Notes under the pieces: generated by a model | Told to the model about the DNA's origin: nothing | The model's database searches: none | Seen by the model: only the letters and a program-made list of their open reading frames with translations | DNA from: Margaritifera margaritifera | Taxonomy: Eukaryota > Mollusca > Bivalvia > Unionida > Margaritiferidae | Length of the DNA stretch: 64,000 bases | NCBI GenBank assembly: GCA_029931535.1 | Contig: JAQPZY010001432.1 | Span: 1 to 64,000 of the forward strand | Reading direction: 5' to 3' | Position numbers and translations under genes: made by a program | Shown here: positions 57,908 through 64,000 of the stretch, one piece after another | Layout of the letters: every line of letters starts with the position of its first letter | How positions within the stretch are numbered: the first letter of the stretch is position 1

Positions 57908-58144
57908 CTCTTCTGGACATCTGGACAGGTACTTACCATCTTTCCATTTTTGCGAAGTCATGTTGTATGTGTACATAGTATAATCTGGACCCCTAAACGA
58001 TGCGATTTCCTTGTAACTGTAGTGGTCATCGGGGGCGTAGACATAGTCATCTAGAGGAGTACCGTGACTGTTCGAAACAAGACTCAGCATCAAGAGAGTT
58101 GCTTCCAGAAACCAATATATACTGGTCATTTGTTGTTTATTCAT
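42477..58144 (-). CDS. PhoPQ-activated pathogenicity-related (PqaA/AprA-like) protein, complete gene of 14 exons
   Basis: Fourteen exons with GT-AG borders join into 1,467 bases (488 residues) with every phase in register. Residues 1-28 form a signal peptide and mature protein starts TPLDDYVYAPD, the hallmark start of this family. Other conserved blocks: RPVWWHYLTITIP, VALTTTFAA, EDAIIAWTW, LRMPMTK, GGASKRGWTTWTTGAVD, NLHHHYRSLGGW, GGDEFF, PNAEHSCAGHE, RRDFRLL, PKEGWLAFFIQVTFPG. The fold is an alpha/beta hydrolase; by position Ser209 (in GASKRG), Asp302 or a near Asp, and His331 are the likely triad (inference). The family includes Salmonella PqaA and Dictyostelium AprA, a secreted proliferation repressor; the animal role is not known to me. 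Length is normal for the family. Possible N-glycosylation at Asn61, Asn263 and Asn291. Two Cys close the C-terminus (DCHGEECLGELV). No damage is seen. Confidence 0.93.
43070..43135 (-). CDS. PqaA/AprA-like gene, exon 13
   Basis: Encodes GNGMFEVEFENPKEGW and LAFFIQ (22 residues, phase 0 both sides). Acceptor CGTGTCCAAAG is weak in pyrimidines; donor GTATTG. The preceding intron 12 (43136-44202) holds a TA run at 43680-43714 joined to a GA run at 43714-43752 and two tandem 51-bp units at 44006-44108. Confidence 0.9.
43680..43752. repeat. (TA)n-(GA)n compound microsatellite in intron 12
   Basis: Pure TA tract followed without break by a pure GA tract, each about 35-38 bp. Confidence 0.95.
44006..44108. 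repeat. 51-bp tandem duplication in intron 12
   Basis: Two copies of AAAAGGATCCATGCAAATGA and the following 31 bases, with one difference (GAGCTG versus GAGTTG). Confidence 0.9.
44203..44296 (-). CDS. PqaA/AprA-like gene, exon 12
   Basis: Completes the split Arg of RRDFRLLRGTPGNPHK and ends VIWLTQDVTFL. The RRDFRL motif is conserved in the family. Donor GTAAAT. The preceding intron 11 (44297-45108) holds a TA run at 44856-44937. Confidence 0.92.
44856..44937. repeat. (TA)n microsatellite in intron 11
   Basis: Pure TA run of about 82 bp. Poly-Ile/Tyr frames on both strands are artefacts of it. Confidence 0.95.
45109..45197 (-). CDS. PqaA/AprA-like gene, exon 11
   Basis: Encodes TPNGGKIRLTLDRQPM, then HAYHAQTLDGK and the first two bases of an Arg codon. 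Donor GTAAGA, acceptor after ATCTAATTCAG. Intron 10 (45198-45595) has no recognised feature. Confidence 0.92.
45596..45634 (-). CDS. PqaA/AprA-like gene, exon 10 (13 residues)
   Basis: Very short exon encoding NEPLPKMDWIKVS. Supported by acceptor GTTCTTATTACAG, donor GTATGT, exact phase and the family pattern of a Pro/Trp-containing linker here. Intron 9 (45635-46085) holds an AAT run at 45749-45775. Confidence 0.88.
46086..46173 (-). CDS. PqaA/AprA-like gene, exon 9
   Basis: Encodes KLPNAEHSCAGHETSLFFG and MRAFFLSVVL. The PNAEHS block carries the likely catalytic His331; the family typically has a hydrophobic stretch after it. Acceptor TTCTTCTTCTAG, donor GTAATG. Intron 8 (46174-47482) holds a TA run at 47409-47452 only after exon 8; otherwise AT-rich unique sequence. 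Confidence 0.93.
47409..47452. repeat. (TA)n microsatellite in intron 8
   Basis: Pure TA run starting about 30 bases beyond the donor site of exon 8. Confidence 0.95.
47483..47603 (-). CDS. PqaA/AprA-like gene, exon 8
   Basis: Enters in phase 1 to give SYNDRF, then KYIITTGGDEFFIPDDSDYF and GPKYL. The GGDEFF...DDS block is highly conserved and should hold the catalytic Asp (302, or one of 308-311). Donor GTATGC, acceptor TTCATATTCCAG. Intron 7 (47604-48101) holds nothing recognised. Confidence 0.93.
48102..48231 (-). CDS. PqaA/AprA-like gene, exon 7
   Basis: Encodes NLHHHYRSLGGWTFAFKDYY, then NFTSQLDNPNTQKM and IIDPI. The LHHHY...GGW and DYY..N motifs are family features; NFT is a possible glycosylation site. 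Acceptor ATTTTCTCCAG, donor GTGAGT. The 4-kb intron 6 before it (48232-52275) holds a TA run, a hAT MITE and a degenerate repeat of about 130 bp. Confidence 0.94.
48434..48513. repeat. (TA)n microsatellite with ATG interruptions in intron 6
   Basis: TA run of about 80 bp, interrupted by ATATGTATAT units in its first half. Confidence 0.9.
49758..49860. mobile_element. 103-bp hAT-type MITE with 8-bp target duplication
   Basis: Ends CAGTGGTCCCCAAAC and its inverse GTTTGGGAACCACTG, with an internal pair GGGTCGCGACCC and GGGTCGCGATAA. Flanks TCTTAGGG (49750-49757) and TCTTGGGG (49861-49868) form an 8-bp duplication with one difference, as hAT elements make. Ends of this sort are common to hAT MITEs in animals. 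It lies in intron 6. Confidence 0.9.
49914..51119. other. Intron 6 sequence without features
   Basis: AT-rich, apart from a G-rich run at 49913-49930. No exon of the PqaA/AprA-like gene is missing here, since exons 6 and 7 join directly in the conserved block NMVK-NLHHHY. Confidence 0.6.
51120..51980. repeat. Degenerate tandem repeat of about 130 bp in intron 6
   Basis: Six or more diverged units share TTCATTCAGGACCAATT-like, GAAAACTCATTAAAATGCCATC-like, AGGAGGAGTAGCTATA-like and CAAGATTTTCAAGATGGC words at intervals of about 120-145 bp. No gene content. Confidence 0.7.
52276..52365 (-). CDS. PqaA/AprA-like gene, exon 6
   Basis: Encodes RGWTTWTTGAVDKRV and IPIVMDLLNMVK (30 residues, phase 0). 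It begins right after the GGASK end of exon 5, so the intron splits the likely nucleophile elbow GASKRG between Lys210 and Arg211. Acceptor TTCGCATTGCAG, donor GTAGGA. Confidence 0.95.
53072..53164 (-). CDS. PqaA/AprA-like gene, exon 5
   Basis: Encodes AAVRALDTITSVAMTKVG, then EKFLVGGASK (31 residues, phase 0). FxVxGxSK is the strand and turn leading to the presumed nucleophile Ser209. Donor GTAAGA. Intron 5 (52366-53071) is featureless; just upstream of this exon's acceptor is an AAT/ATC run at 53170-53212. Confidence 0.94.
53376..53573 (-). mobile_element. Second tRNA-derived SINE family, in intron 4
   Basis: On the minus strand it starts near 53573 with GGAGCCGTGGTGGTTCAG; A-box-like TGGTTCAGTGGTTA lies at 53547-53560 and B-box-like GGTTTGAATTC at 53506-53516. 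The body (CAAGGAACTTTACTCC, GGTGCCGTTAAAC) is unrelated to the SINE at 28757. Substitutions in the B box suggest an old copy. Target duplication not identified. Confidence 0.7.
53711..53766. repeat. (TA)n microsatellite in the foldback element
   Basis: Pure TA run of about 56 bp in intron 4. Confidence 0.95.
53802..53893. repeat. Uninterrupted poly-C tract of 92 bases
   Basis: Ninety-two consecutive C on the plus strand (G on the sense strand of the host gene), preceded by CCCCCCCA. Exact length may reflect sequencing or assembly limits. On the sense side it sits in intron 4 of the PqaA/AprA-like gene. Confidence 0.9.
54366..54482 (-). CDS. PqaA/AprA-like gene, exon 4
   Basis: Encodes ADPEKKERGEDAIIAWTW, then NSSDPEILLRMPMTK (39 residues, phase 0). 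EDAIIAxTW and LLRxPMTK are diagnostic blocks of the family. Acceptor ACTATATTTGCAG region ends at 54483; donor GTAAGA. Intron 3 before it (54483-56036) holds TC runs at 54531-54563 and 55497-55532 and a TA run at 55839-55899. Confidence 0.95.
54531..54563. repeat. (TC)n microsatellite in intron 3
   Basis: Pure TC run of about 33 bp. Confidence 0.95.
55839..55899. repeat. (TA)n microsatellite in intron 3
   Basis: Pure TA run of about 60 bp. Confidence 0.95.
56037..56148 (-). CDS. PqaA/AprA-like gene, exon 3
   Basis: Completes Ser71-region codon split with exon 2 (phase 2) and encodes PPSVDDTFVALTTTFAAST, then KMIPNEPIVFN. The VALTTTFAA and IPNxPIVF blocks are typical of the family. Acceptor ATATTGTAACAG, donor GTGAGT. 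Intron 2 (56149-56717) is featureless AT-rich sequence. Confidence 0.93.
56718..56817 (-). CDS. PqaA/AprA-like gene, exon 2
   Basis: Encodes DRPVWWHYLTITIPDKVV, then AFLFIDGGSNHD. The PVWWHYLTITIP block is one of the strongest signatures of this family. Acceptor GAGTATTTTAG, donor GTAAGG. Intron 1 (56818-57936) holds the 33-bp array and a GA run. Confidence 0.95.
57172..57304. repeat. 33-bp tandem array in intron 1, four copies
   Basis: Unit GACATACAGGATTGGATATA plus CAACGTTTATGTC. As 33 is a multiple of three, the plus strand stays open across it (VDIQDWIYNVY repeat), antisense to the host gene; not considered a gene. Confidence 0.9.
57869..57904. repeat. (GA)n microsatellite in intron 1
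   Basis: Pure GA run about 30 bases beyond the exon 1 donor. Confidence 0.95.
57937..58144 (-). CDS. PqaA/AprA-like gene, exon 1 (signal peptide)
   Basis: Starts at ATG 58144 (MNKQQMTSIYW) or possibly at the second ATG 58129; the first has A at -3 and is preferred. Residues 12-28 are hydrophobic and end SNSHG before TPLDDYVYAPD, the start of the mature protein. The exon ends NMTSQKWKD with donor GTAAGT. NMTSQKW is conserved in the family. Confidence 0.92.
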
Positions 58145-58295
58145 TATAATGATGACCACGTGTGTAAATATAAGCGTGCATATAAACTTCGATTGAAGTC
58201 AGCTGTGTCTATATCCGTAAGTACAATTACAATTAAGGTTATCTAATCGAGTTGTCAGTGACCCGATGTCTAAAGATCCAGCCAGAATCTCGTGA

Positions 58296-58303
58296 CTTTT
58301 ATA
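58296..58303 (-). promoter_or_regulatory. TATA box of the PqaA/AprA-like gene
   Basis: TATAAAAG on the minus strand, about 150 bases before the start codon. Transcription would begin near 58265-58272, leaving a 5' leader of about 120 bases. No other element is identified. Confidence 0.6.
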
Positions 58304-58570
58304 GGCACGCATACATCTGTATGTATAGTATGGATCAGTGGGTCATTTATTACATGTAGTTATTTTGTATCCCATGTTAAAATGGTTATGCCCTAGCTGT
58401 CTGATAGGTAACTGAATGTTTCGTTATCGGCATTGCCAACCTTGCACACTTAAGGTTATCCATGAAGATATGAAGGTAGTCACATGCTGAACTATTTTTG
58501 TTTTACGTGTATTACCTGAGACAAGATAAGTGATGCTAAAGTTGGGGATTATTGGGATCATCCCTTTACA

Positions 58571-58990
58571 TATATAGTAACATAGTGGTACAATGAATAA
58601 GTATAGTAGTTACAAAATACAAATCACTGATATATAGTAACATAGTGGTACAATGAATAAGTATAGTAGTTACAAAATACAAATCACTGATATATAGTAA
58701 CATAGTGGTACAATGACTAAGTATAGCAGTTACAAAATACAAATCACTGATATATAGTAACATAGTGGTACAATGAATAAGTATAGTAGTTACAAAATAC
58801 AAATCACTGATATACAGTAACATAGTGGTACAATGACTAAGTATAGTAGTTACAAAATACAAATCACTGATATATAGTAACATAGTGGTACAATGAATAA
58901 GTATAGTAGTTACAAAATACAAATCACTGATATATAGTAACATAGTGGTACAATGAATAAGTATAGTAGTTACAAAATACAAATCACTGA
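58571..58990. repeat. 60-bp tandem array, seven perfect-length copies
   Basis: Unit TATATAGTAACATAGTGGTA and the next 40 bases, repeated seven times without length change and with only about five substitutions. The minus strand is open for 138 codons as a 20-residue repeat (YFVTTILIHCTTMLLYISDL). It lies 270 bp upstream of the TATA box of the PqaA/AprA-like gene. Confidence 0.95.
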
Positions 58991-59057
58991 TAGGTACTCT
59001 CTGAGTCTTCCATTATGTATATTACTTAAGACATAAATATATAGTATCGCCTGAGGT

Positions 59058-59112
<55 letters not shown>

Positions 59113-59487
59113 TGAACTTTGGATAATGCAAGGGATTTTAGTATTAATAATTTTCCAAACAATGTCAACTTCCTCCGCTTCCAAATTTTCAAACTATTTT
59201 CTAACTTTTGATACGTTTCTTCAAAATTGGTATCCCCAATTTAATTTACATTACTTGAAAAATTACTCCCAATATTCTAAATGGACCCTTTTCCTAATCT
59301 AATTTAATGTTTTCACGTAAGTTTACATTTGATGCAAATAAAGACTCTATCCATATGGCTGTTTTTTTTTTAATATTCATGTTCAAACCAGACTTTGTAT
59401 AAAATTGATTCAATGTTCAGTATTTGTTTTTGATTTCTCCGTTCCGTCCAAAAATATTTGCGTATCATCAGTATATTCACTTATTTC
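58991..59487. other. Intergenic, with a (GA)n run
   Basis: A GA run of about 50 bp is at 59060-59109. Otherwise AT-rich sequence. Confidence 0.7.
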
Positions 59488-59617
59488 TTGTTGTTGTTGT
59501 AGTGGGTTTAACGCCATGATAGGCTATACATGGTTGCCAGTATATCTGGTGTGGAAGAACCTGGGAAGAACCACGACATGTGGGAAGCTACTAGCAAGCT
59601 TTCTCACATACCCATTT
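59488..59617 (-). mobile_element. 5'-truncated copy of the SINE seen at 28757
   Basis: On the minus strand it matches the 3' part of the plus-strand SINE: GGGTATGTGAGAAAGCTTGC, TTCTTCCCAGG, CCAGATATACTGG, the ATGTATAGCCTATCATG block and a CAA tail (TTG run at 59488-59504). The tRNA-like head is missing, and the copy ends near a TA run. Confidence 0.85.
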
Positions 59618-59624
59618 TGTATTA

Positions 59625-59631
59625 TATATAT

Positions 59632-59715
<84 letters not shown>
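59625..59715. repeat. (TA)n microsatellite
   Basis: Pure TA run of about 85 bp beside the truncated SINE. Confidence 0.95.
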
Positions 59716-59717
<2 letters not shown>

Positions 59718-60359
59718 GTTTCAGATACGAAAAGCTGACCGCAATTACCTTGGATCAAACCATAGCAACTTTGACGTGTTGCTATTATCGTAATGGAAGA
59801 CAATAACACAGTTGATATCATGACGCAATGTACATCGCTCACCCATGCAAGATGGAACTGTTACGGCCCATCAGAACGAAATTCCATTAGAACAAAATCA
59901 CATCAGAATGAAAATTAAAAAAAGAAGCAACATTTATCCAATCAGAAAGAAAACATTCTCGGTGTCCGATTAACGTGTATTTTCCCCCGATTTAACTTTA
60001 ATCTTGTATTTTTTCCATGATTTAACTTAAATCTTTTATTTATTTCCTTGATTTAACTTAAACCTGTATTTTTTCCCGACTTAACTTGAATCTTGTATTT
60101 TTTCATTGTTTTAACTTAAATCTTGTATGTTACCCCAGATTTATAATAAATAATTCAATTTGTAGTTTCAGATACAATTTATAAATCTTAAAACATTTGG
60201 CAAGTTTTCGACATTTAAATCCAGCTTGGGCTGGTTTTACATCAGCTTTGCACTATTGTCCGTCAGTTTTTGTTTCACATAATTAGTTTTTTCCTGACCG
60301 ACACGATCTTTTTGATCCAGTGCAATTTCAAAAGACTGCTATTAGCCGTGTGTGCGTGC

Positions 60360-60431
<72 letters not shown>

Positions 60432-60893
60432 TTATAAAGTGCTATATTCAAAGATATTTAATTACCCTCTGTTCAGTGGTTATTATCTTGCATAAGTGAG
60501 CAGAAAGAAAAACTGTTCAGTCGCTGTGAATTACAACTTGCCAATGAGAAGCCATGGGATATTATTAATCAATAATTAAGATATACACATCTATCCTTAG
60601 CAATTGTCCGCTTTTTTACTCTGTCGGTAAGCAATTATGCAGTGAGCAAATGTCTTACGACCAGTTATATGCAATTATAGTTTTCATTTGAACTCCATCT
60701 TATTTATTTTCATTTTGACTAATGAATTGCATTAATAAAATGAATCCATTTACTTACATGTTTTGGCTGGATTCCAATGGTCGGTCAACTGTCAAGCTGT
60801 GGTCACTAACTGGGCTAGCTTCATGTATAAAATGTTGTAAAAATCGTCAAACTTACACAGAAAAGAATGAACAGCTATGCGGTTTGTTCCCAG
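59716..60893. other. Intergenic, with phrase repeats and a (TA)n run
   Basis: At 59975-60150 the phrase GATTTAACTTAAATCTTGTATTTTTTCC recurs four to five times with changes (about 38-bp spacing). A TA run of about 68 bp is at 60361-60428. Confidence 0.65.
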
Positions 60894-60966
60894 GTCGTAC
60901 GGCCGGGTCAACAGGCCCTCCAATGTCATTCCTGCGACAGGTGGCAAAATCGCACATGTACGACAG
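60894..60966 (+). CDS. Possible Ly6/uPAR-type first-finger exon
   Basis: Between acceptor TTTGTTCCCAG and donor CAG/GTAATT the plus strand reads VVRPGQQALQCHSCDRWQNR and TCTTG. ALQCHSCDRWQNRTC has the Leu-x-Cys-x2-Cys...Cys start of a Ly6/uPAR domain, and the exon ends in phase 1 as expected for such genes. Entry at a second acceptor (ending at 60913) is also possible. The signal-peptide exon and the remaining fingers are not found; they may lie beyond the window. It may be a lone or dead exon. Confidence 0.45.
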
Positions 60967-61824
60967 GTAATTATCCTTTTTTATTATGACTATTATTCCA
61001 ATAATAATTATTATTATTATTATTATTATTGGGCATTTCCCAGTCGCCCTCTGAAAACACCGGTACCCGCGTTACCGACTATTTCAGCTACAGGTGTCAT
61101 TTTAGTAAATCTGATTACTCTTACCGGCAAATGGCGATTATTCAGTTTATTTTGCTACTCGTCGGTCAATATTTCTGGCAGGATCATAATATAACCGCCC
61201 TAGGAAATACTTCCGACACAATTATTCTTAAAACATGTAGACTTTTTTTTAGACTAGGCCAACCAAGATGTGTGATCCAGTGTAAACCGGATTGAATATC
61301 GCGCGATGGTGATTCACAATGAAACCACCACGTACTGGACAAACAATTGTACGTTAGACCTGACGCGATCGAGAAATTGTCGTCTGGAAGTTTTGAGATG
61401 ACAACTAAAGTGCGGATTACTATGCAATCATGAATGAACAGACTTTGGTAAAAGTACATTTTAGAACAACAATTAATATTTAATTTAAGACTAGTAAAGT
61501 CGCCTACACGACCACATTGAAGCACACTCTATATTAGAACAAAAATAACATTGATACGCGAATCAAAATTGAATGAAACAGAGATGTTATTGTTTCCCAT
61601 TCATGAAATCAATGCAGTCTCCTTCATGAATATCGCGTGACACCAGTACAAAAAGTGAGCATATGTATCGTAATGACAATAGGAGCACTCGTGGCTTTCC
61701 TGCAAAATTCCATATCGGAAATACTTCAATGGAGTGATACAGCGTAAATAAGGGAAAACTCAGTCACACATTACAGTACATTAGGCAAAATAGAACCATG
61801 TCAAAATAATTGTGATACCTTCAT
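60967..61824. other. No supported gene
   Basis: A TTA run lies at 60998-61030. Open frames on both strands around 61029-61525 show no family. Confidence 0.5.
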
Positions 61825-62036
61825 TTATTATATATTTCATAATGAGATATTAAAATATATAAGTGGGGAAAAAATGATATCGCCACAGTAGCGATGCCAC
61901 GTTTATCGCCACAGTGGTGATATCACTTTTGAAACTACTTTATTTTTCCATTTAGGAAATATATCTGCCATTATGTATGTTTTACAAACCTGTATTTCCA
62001 TATTTAGGCCTAATTCATTTTTTTCTTCTTTTTCTG

Positions 62037-62090
<54 letters not shown>

Positions 62091-63095
62091 AGGATGAATA
62101 GATATTAAAATGTGTCAATACTGTAGTCCCTCTCGTATATATTTATGTATTCAATGAAGAGGGGCCATCAAGAAATGTCTAAAAACGAATTCCAAACAAC
62201 AAAAAGCAGGCTTCAGGTGTTAACTTTATTTATAATTTGTTTTCCAAACGAATCAGACAAATTGTCAGTGACTGAACGTACATGACCTGTTTGCTACTCG
62301 ATATTCTGTGTCACCCATACAGTATCGTATACCATTTACACTCTACGACAAACGGTACACCTTTTTAGGAAAATAAACCTCTTTATTTAATATAGTAATA
62401 CAATCATTTAAGTAGCGATTTTAACTCTCATCACAATCAGAATCATGTTTGAAAACATTGGAAAAATATGATAGTGATAAGTGTTGATTGCCAACCGAAA
62501 TTAAGTGGCAATCGAAATTTGGGCGCAGCAACTGTTACCGAACTAGACTGCAAGCGTGCCAAGGCCGCACAAAAGTTCACGTTTCAATGCAGAAATAAAC
62601 AAAATAGACAACCAACATCCTAACAAGTAAACTCACAATCATTCAAATCTTTTGTTTAAAGATGTTATGCTCTGAAATCTGTCGGATACGATCGATCTGT
62701 AATATTTCTATAGTAACTCCACCCCAACAATGGTCACTGCATCAATCCGCGCAAGAAATGTGTTAACTAAAATTAAACAAATCTTCATTTTCGTATGAAA
62801 ACAGTCATTAATTTGACAAAATACACAATTAGAAGCATTGTATGCACAAACCAAATTTGTAAAAGGGCGCTGTCCTAAAGTTATTGTAAAATTTCGAAAC
62901 TTCATTTTATCGATATAATATGCAGTCGTTAATCGCACTGGCACATAATGGAGAAAACAATCCATGCAAATGGATAGTTTTTTTGCCTTAAAAATATGTA
63001 ATAAAAATAAAATGGACGTATAATGTTACCGCTTCACTCGTGAAATATTTCCTTATATCTATTGAAAAAATGTAAATATCATCTATGTAACTTTT
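61825..63095. repeat. Dispersed repeat, copy 2 (partner at 23380-24130)
   Basis: Same ordered landmarks as copy 1. Between the CAATCAGAATCATGTTTGAAAA and GTGAAATATTTCCTTATAT landmarks it carries about 540 bp (near 62480-63035) absent from copy 1, and its pyrimidine tract has grown into a pure TC run at 62040-62086. Confidence 0.7.
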
Positions 63096-63654
63096 TGCAC
63101 AAGTTCGGTAAAAGAAAGTTCTCTAGTGAGCTCATGCCTGAAGAAAACAACTAGAGAATGTTTCGGCCAAGAATAAGTCATCTTTGTCGAGTCGGATGTA
63201 ATGAATGCGATCATGGTGTGTGATGTTGTGGTGTGCTCATGACGTCATTTGGTAAATAAGGCACATGTATATGCAAAAGCAGCTACTGTAGAATTTCCAA
63301 GGTGTTTTTTTTTTTTCGATCACTGGCGGAAAGGACCGAGAGTGTTCCTGTTGCTACTGTAAGATTTAACAGATTATGTCTTTGTACATAATCGAAATTG
63401 TTTTTAAAACATGCATACATCGTTGAAATCAGATATATAAACATAGACATAACATATAATTTAAATCTAATTTGTAAGAAATAAACACTAATTATATAGA
63501 CGAATCTTAACAGTCTTCCGCACGATCCTTTTAATATTTGGAAGCTAATATCCTATATTTAGTCTTTTCAAAGGTTTGTGTATATACCAAAAATCTCTTG
63601 TATTATTCATTATTTTCCACAATTATGTTTTTTTTTTATTAAGAGAGATTCAAG

Positions 63655-63711
63655 TATGTATGTATGTATGTATGTATGTATGTATGTATGTATGTATGTA
63701 TGTATGTATGT
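63655..63711. repeat. (TATG)n microsatellite
   Basis: Pure four-base repeat, about 14 units. The surrounding sequence to the end of the window is AT-rich without a gene; a GATT run occurs near 63950-63975. Confidence 0.95.
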
Positions 63712-64000
63712 GAACAGGTAATTGCATCTATCCATGGAACATTTTTCAGCCAAGTATTTTTGATGCCGGTGAAGAATGTGAGATATTCTATTGAAATAAA
63801 TATTGTGTAATTCTAAAATGTATAAATTATTTAAAAATTTATGAAACTGCTCCTTTTATTGATCTTAATAAATGCCATTTCATCATTTGTCTCTCCTCTT
63901 GAGGATCATTACATCAATTTGTATGATAACGAACCAATTAATTGATATGGTCGATTGATTGATTGATAGATTGATGGGCTGCTTAATCATTTGATTGAAA

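Noticed and set aside
58566..58982. 138-codon minus-strand frame with 20-residue repeats
   Set aside because: By-product of the 60-bp array; no start context, splice signals or family.
61029..61295. Second and third fingers for the Ly6-like exon at 60894
   Set aside because: The frame ends ..CVIQCKPD without the CxCN closing signature, and no cysteine pattern fits.

Overview
The window is AT-rich, intron-bearing animal DNA. It has long introns with canonical GT-AG borders, dense microsatellites, many families of small transposons and tRNA-derived SINEs. Families and texture (a tyrosine-recombinase retroelement with split direct repeats, hAT pieces with an ERGFSV motif, a SINE with a CAA tail, a Jockey/CR1-type LINE, Ly6 exons) suggest a marine invertebrate, probably a lophotrochozoan such as a mollusc. 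This is inference; the species cannot be read from the sequence.

One complete protein-coding gene stands out. On the minus strand, 14 exons between 58144 and 42477 join with all reading phases in register into a 488-residue secreted protein of the PhoPQ-activated pathogenicity-related family (bacterial PqaA, Dictyostelium AprA). A TATA box lies upstream at 58296-58303 and a poly(A) signal downstream at 42331-42336. Its introns hold microsatellites, a hAT MITE, a SINE and an uninterrupted run of 92 cytosines inside an inverted-repeat element.

Two Ly6/uPAR (three-finger) loci are partly visible on the plus strand: a first-finger exon near 27017 with a terminal exon at 31144-31325 ending in the CTCNSNLCN signature, and a possible first-finger exon at 60894-60966 upstream of the PqaA/AprA-like gene.

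The left part is repeat territory. At 1-4030 a palindromic repeat of about 150 bp is interleaved with three remnants of the C-terminal end of a hAT-like transposase. At 5190-6765 is a satellite of about 250 bp. At 8126-14793 is a decayed DIRS-order (Ngaro-like) retrotransposon with gag-like, RT/RNase H and tyrosine recombinase reading frames. Its split direct repeats (A1...B1-A2-B2) have gained an extra A3-B3 unit. At 17295-20384 is a 3.09-kb element with 46-bp terminal inverted repeats, and at 20528-22320 lie two pieces of a PIF/Harbinger transposase.

The middle (23-42 kb) holds tandem arrays with 41-bp and 90-bp units, a 44-bp-arm palindrome, a SINE with a perfect 13-bp target duplication, a diverged duplication of about 0.8 kb, a dead LINE on the minus strand split by a TA microsatellite, two head-to-tail MITEs and a 1,025-bp Tc1/mariner-type element. 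The right end has a perfectly regular seven-copy 60-bp array and the second copy of a dispersed repeat first seen at 23.4 kb.
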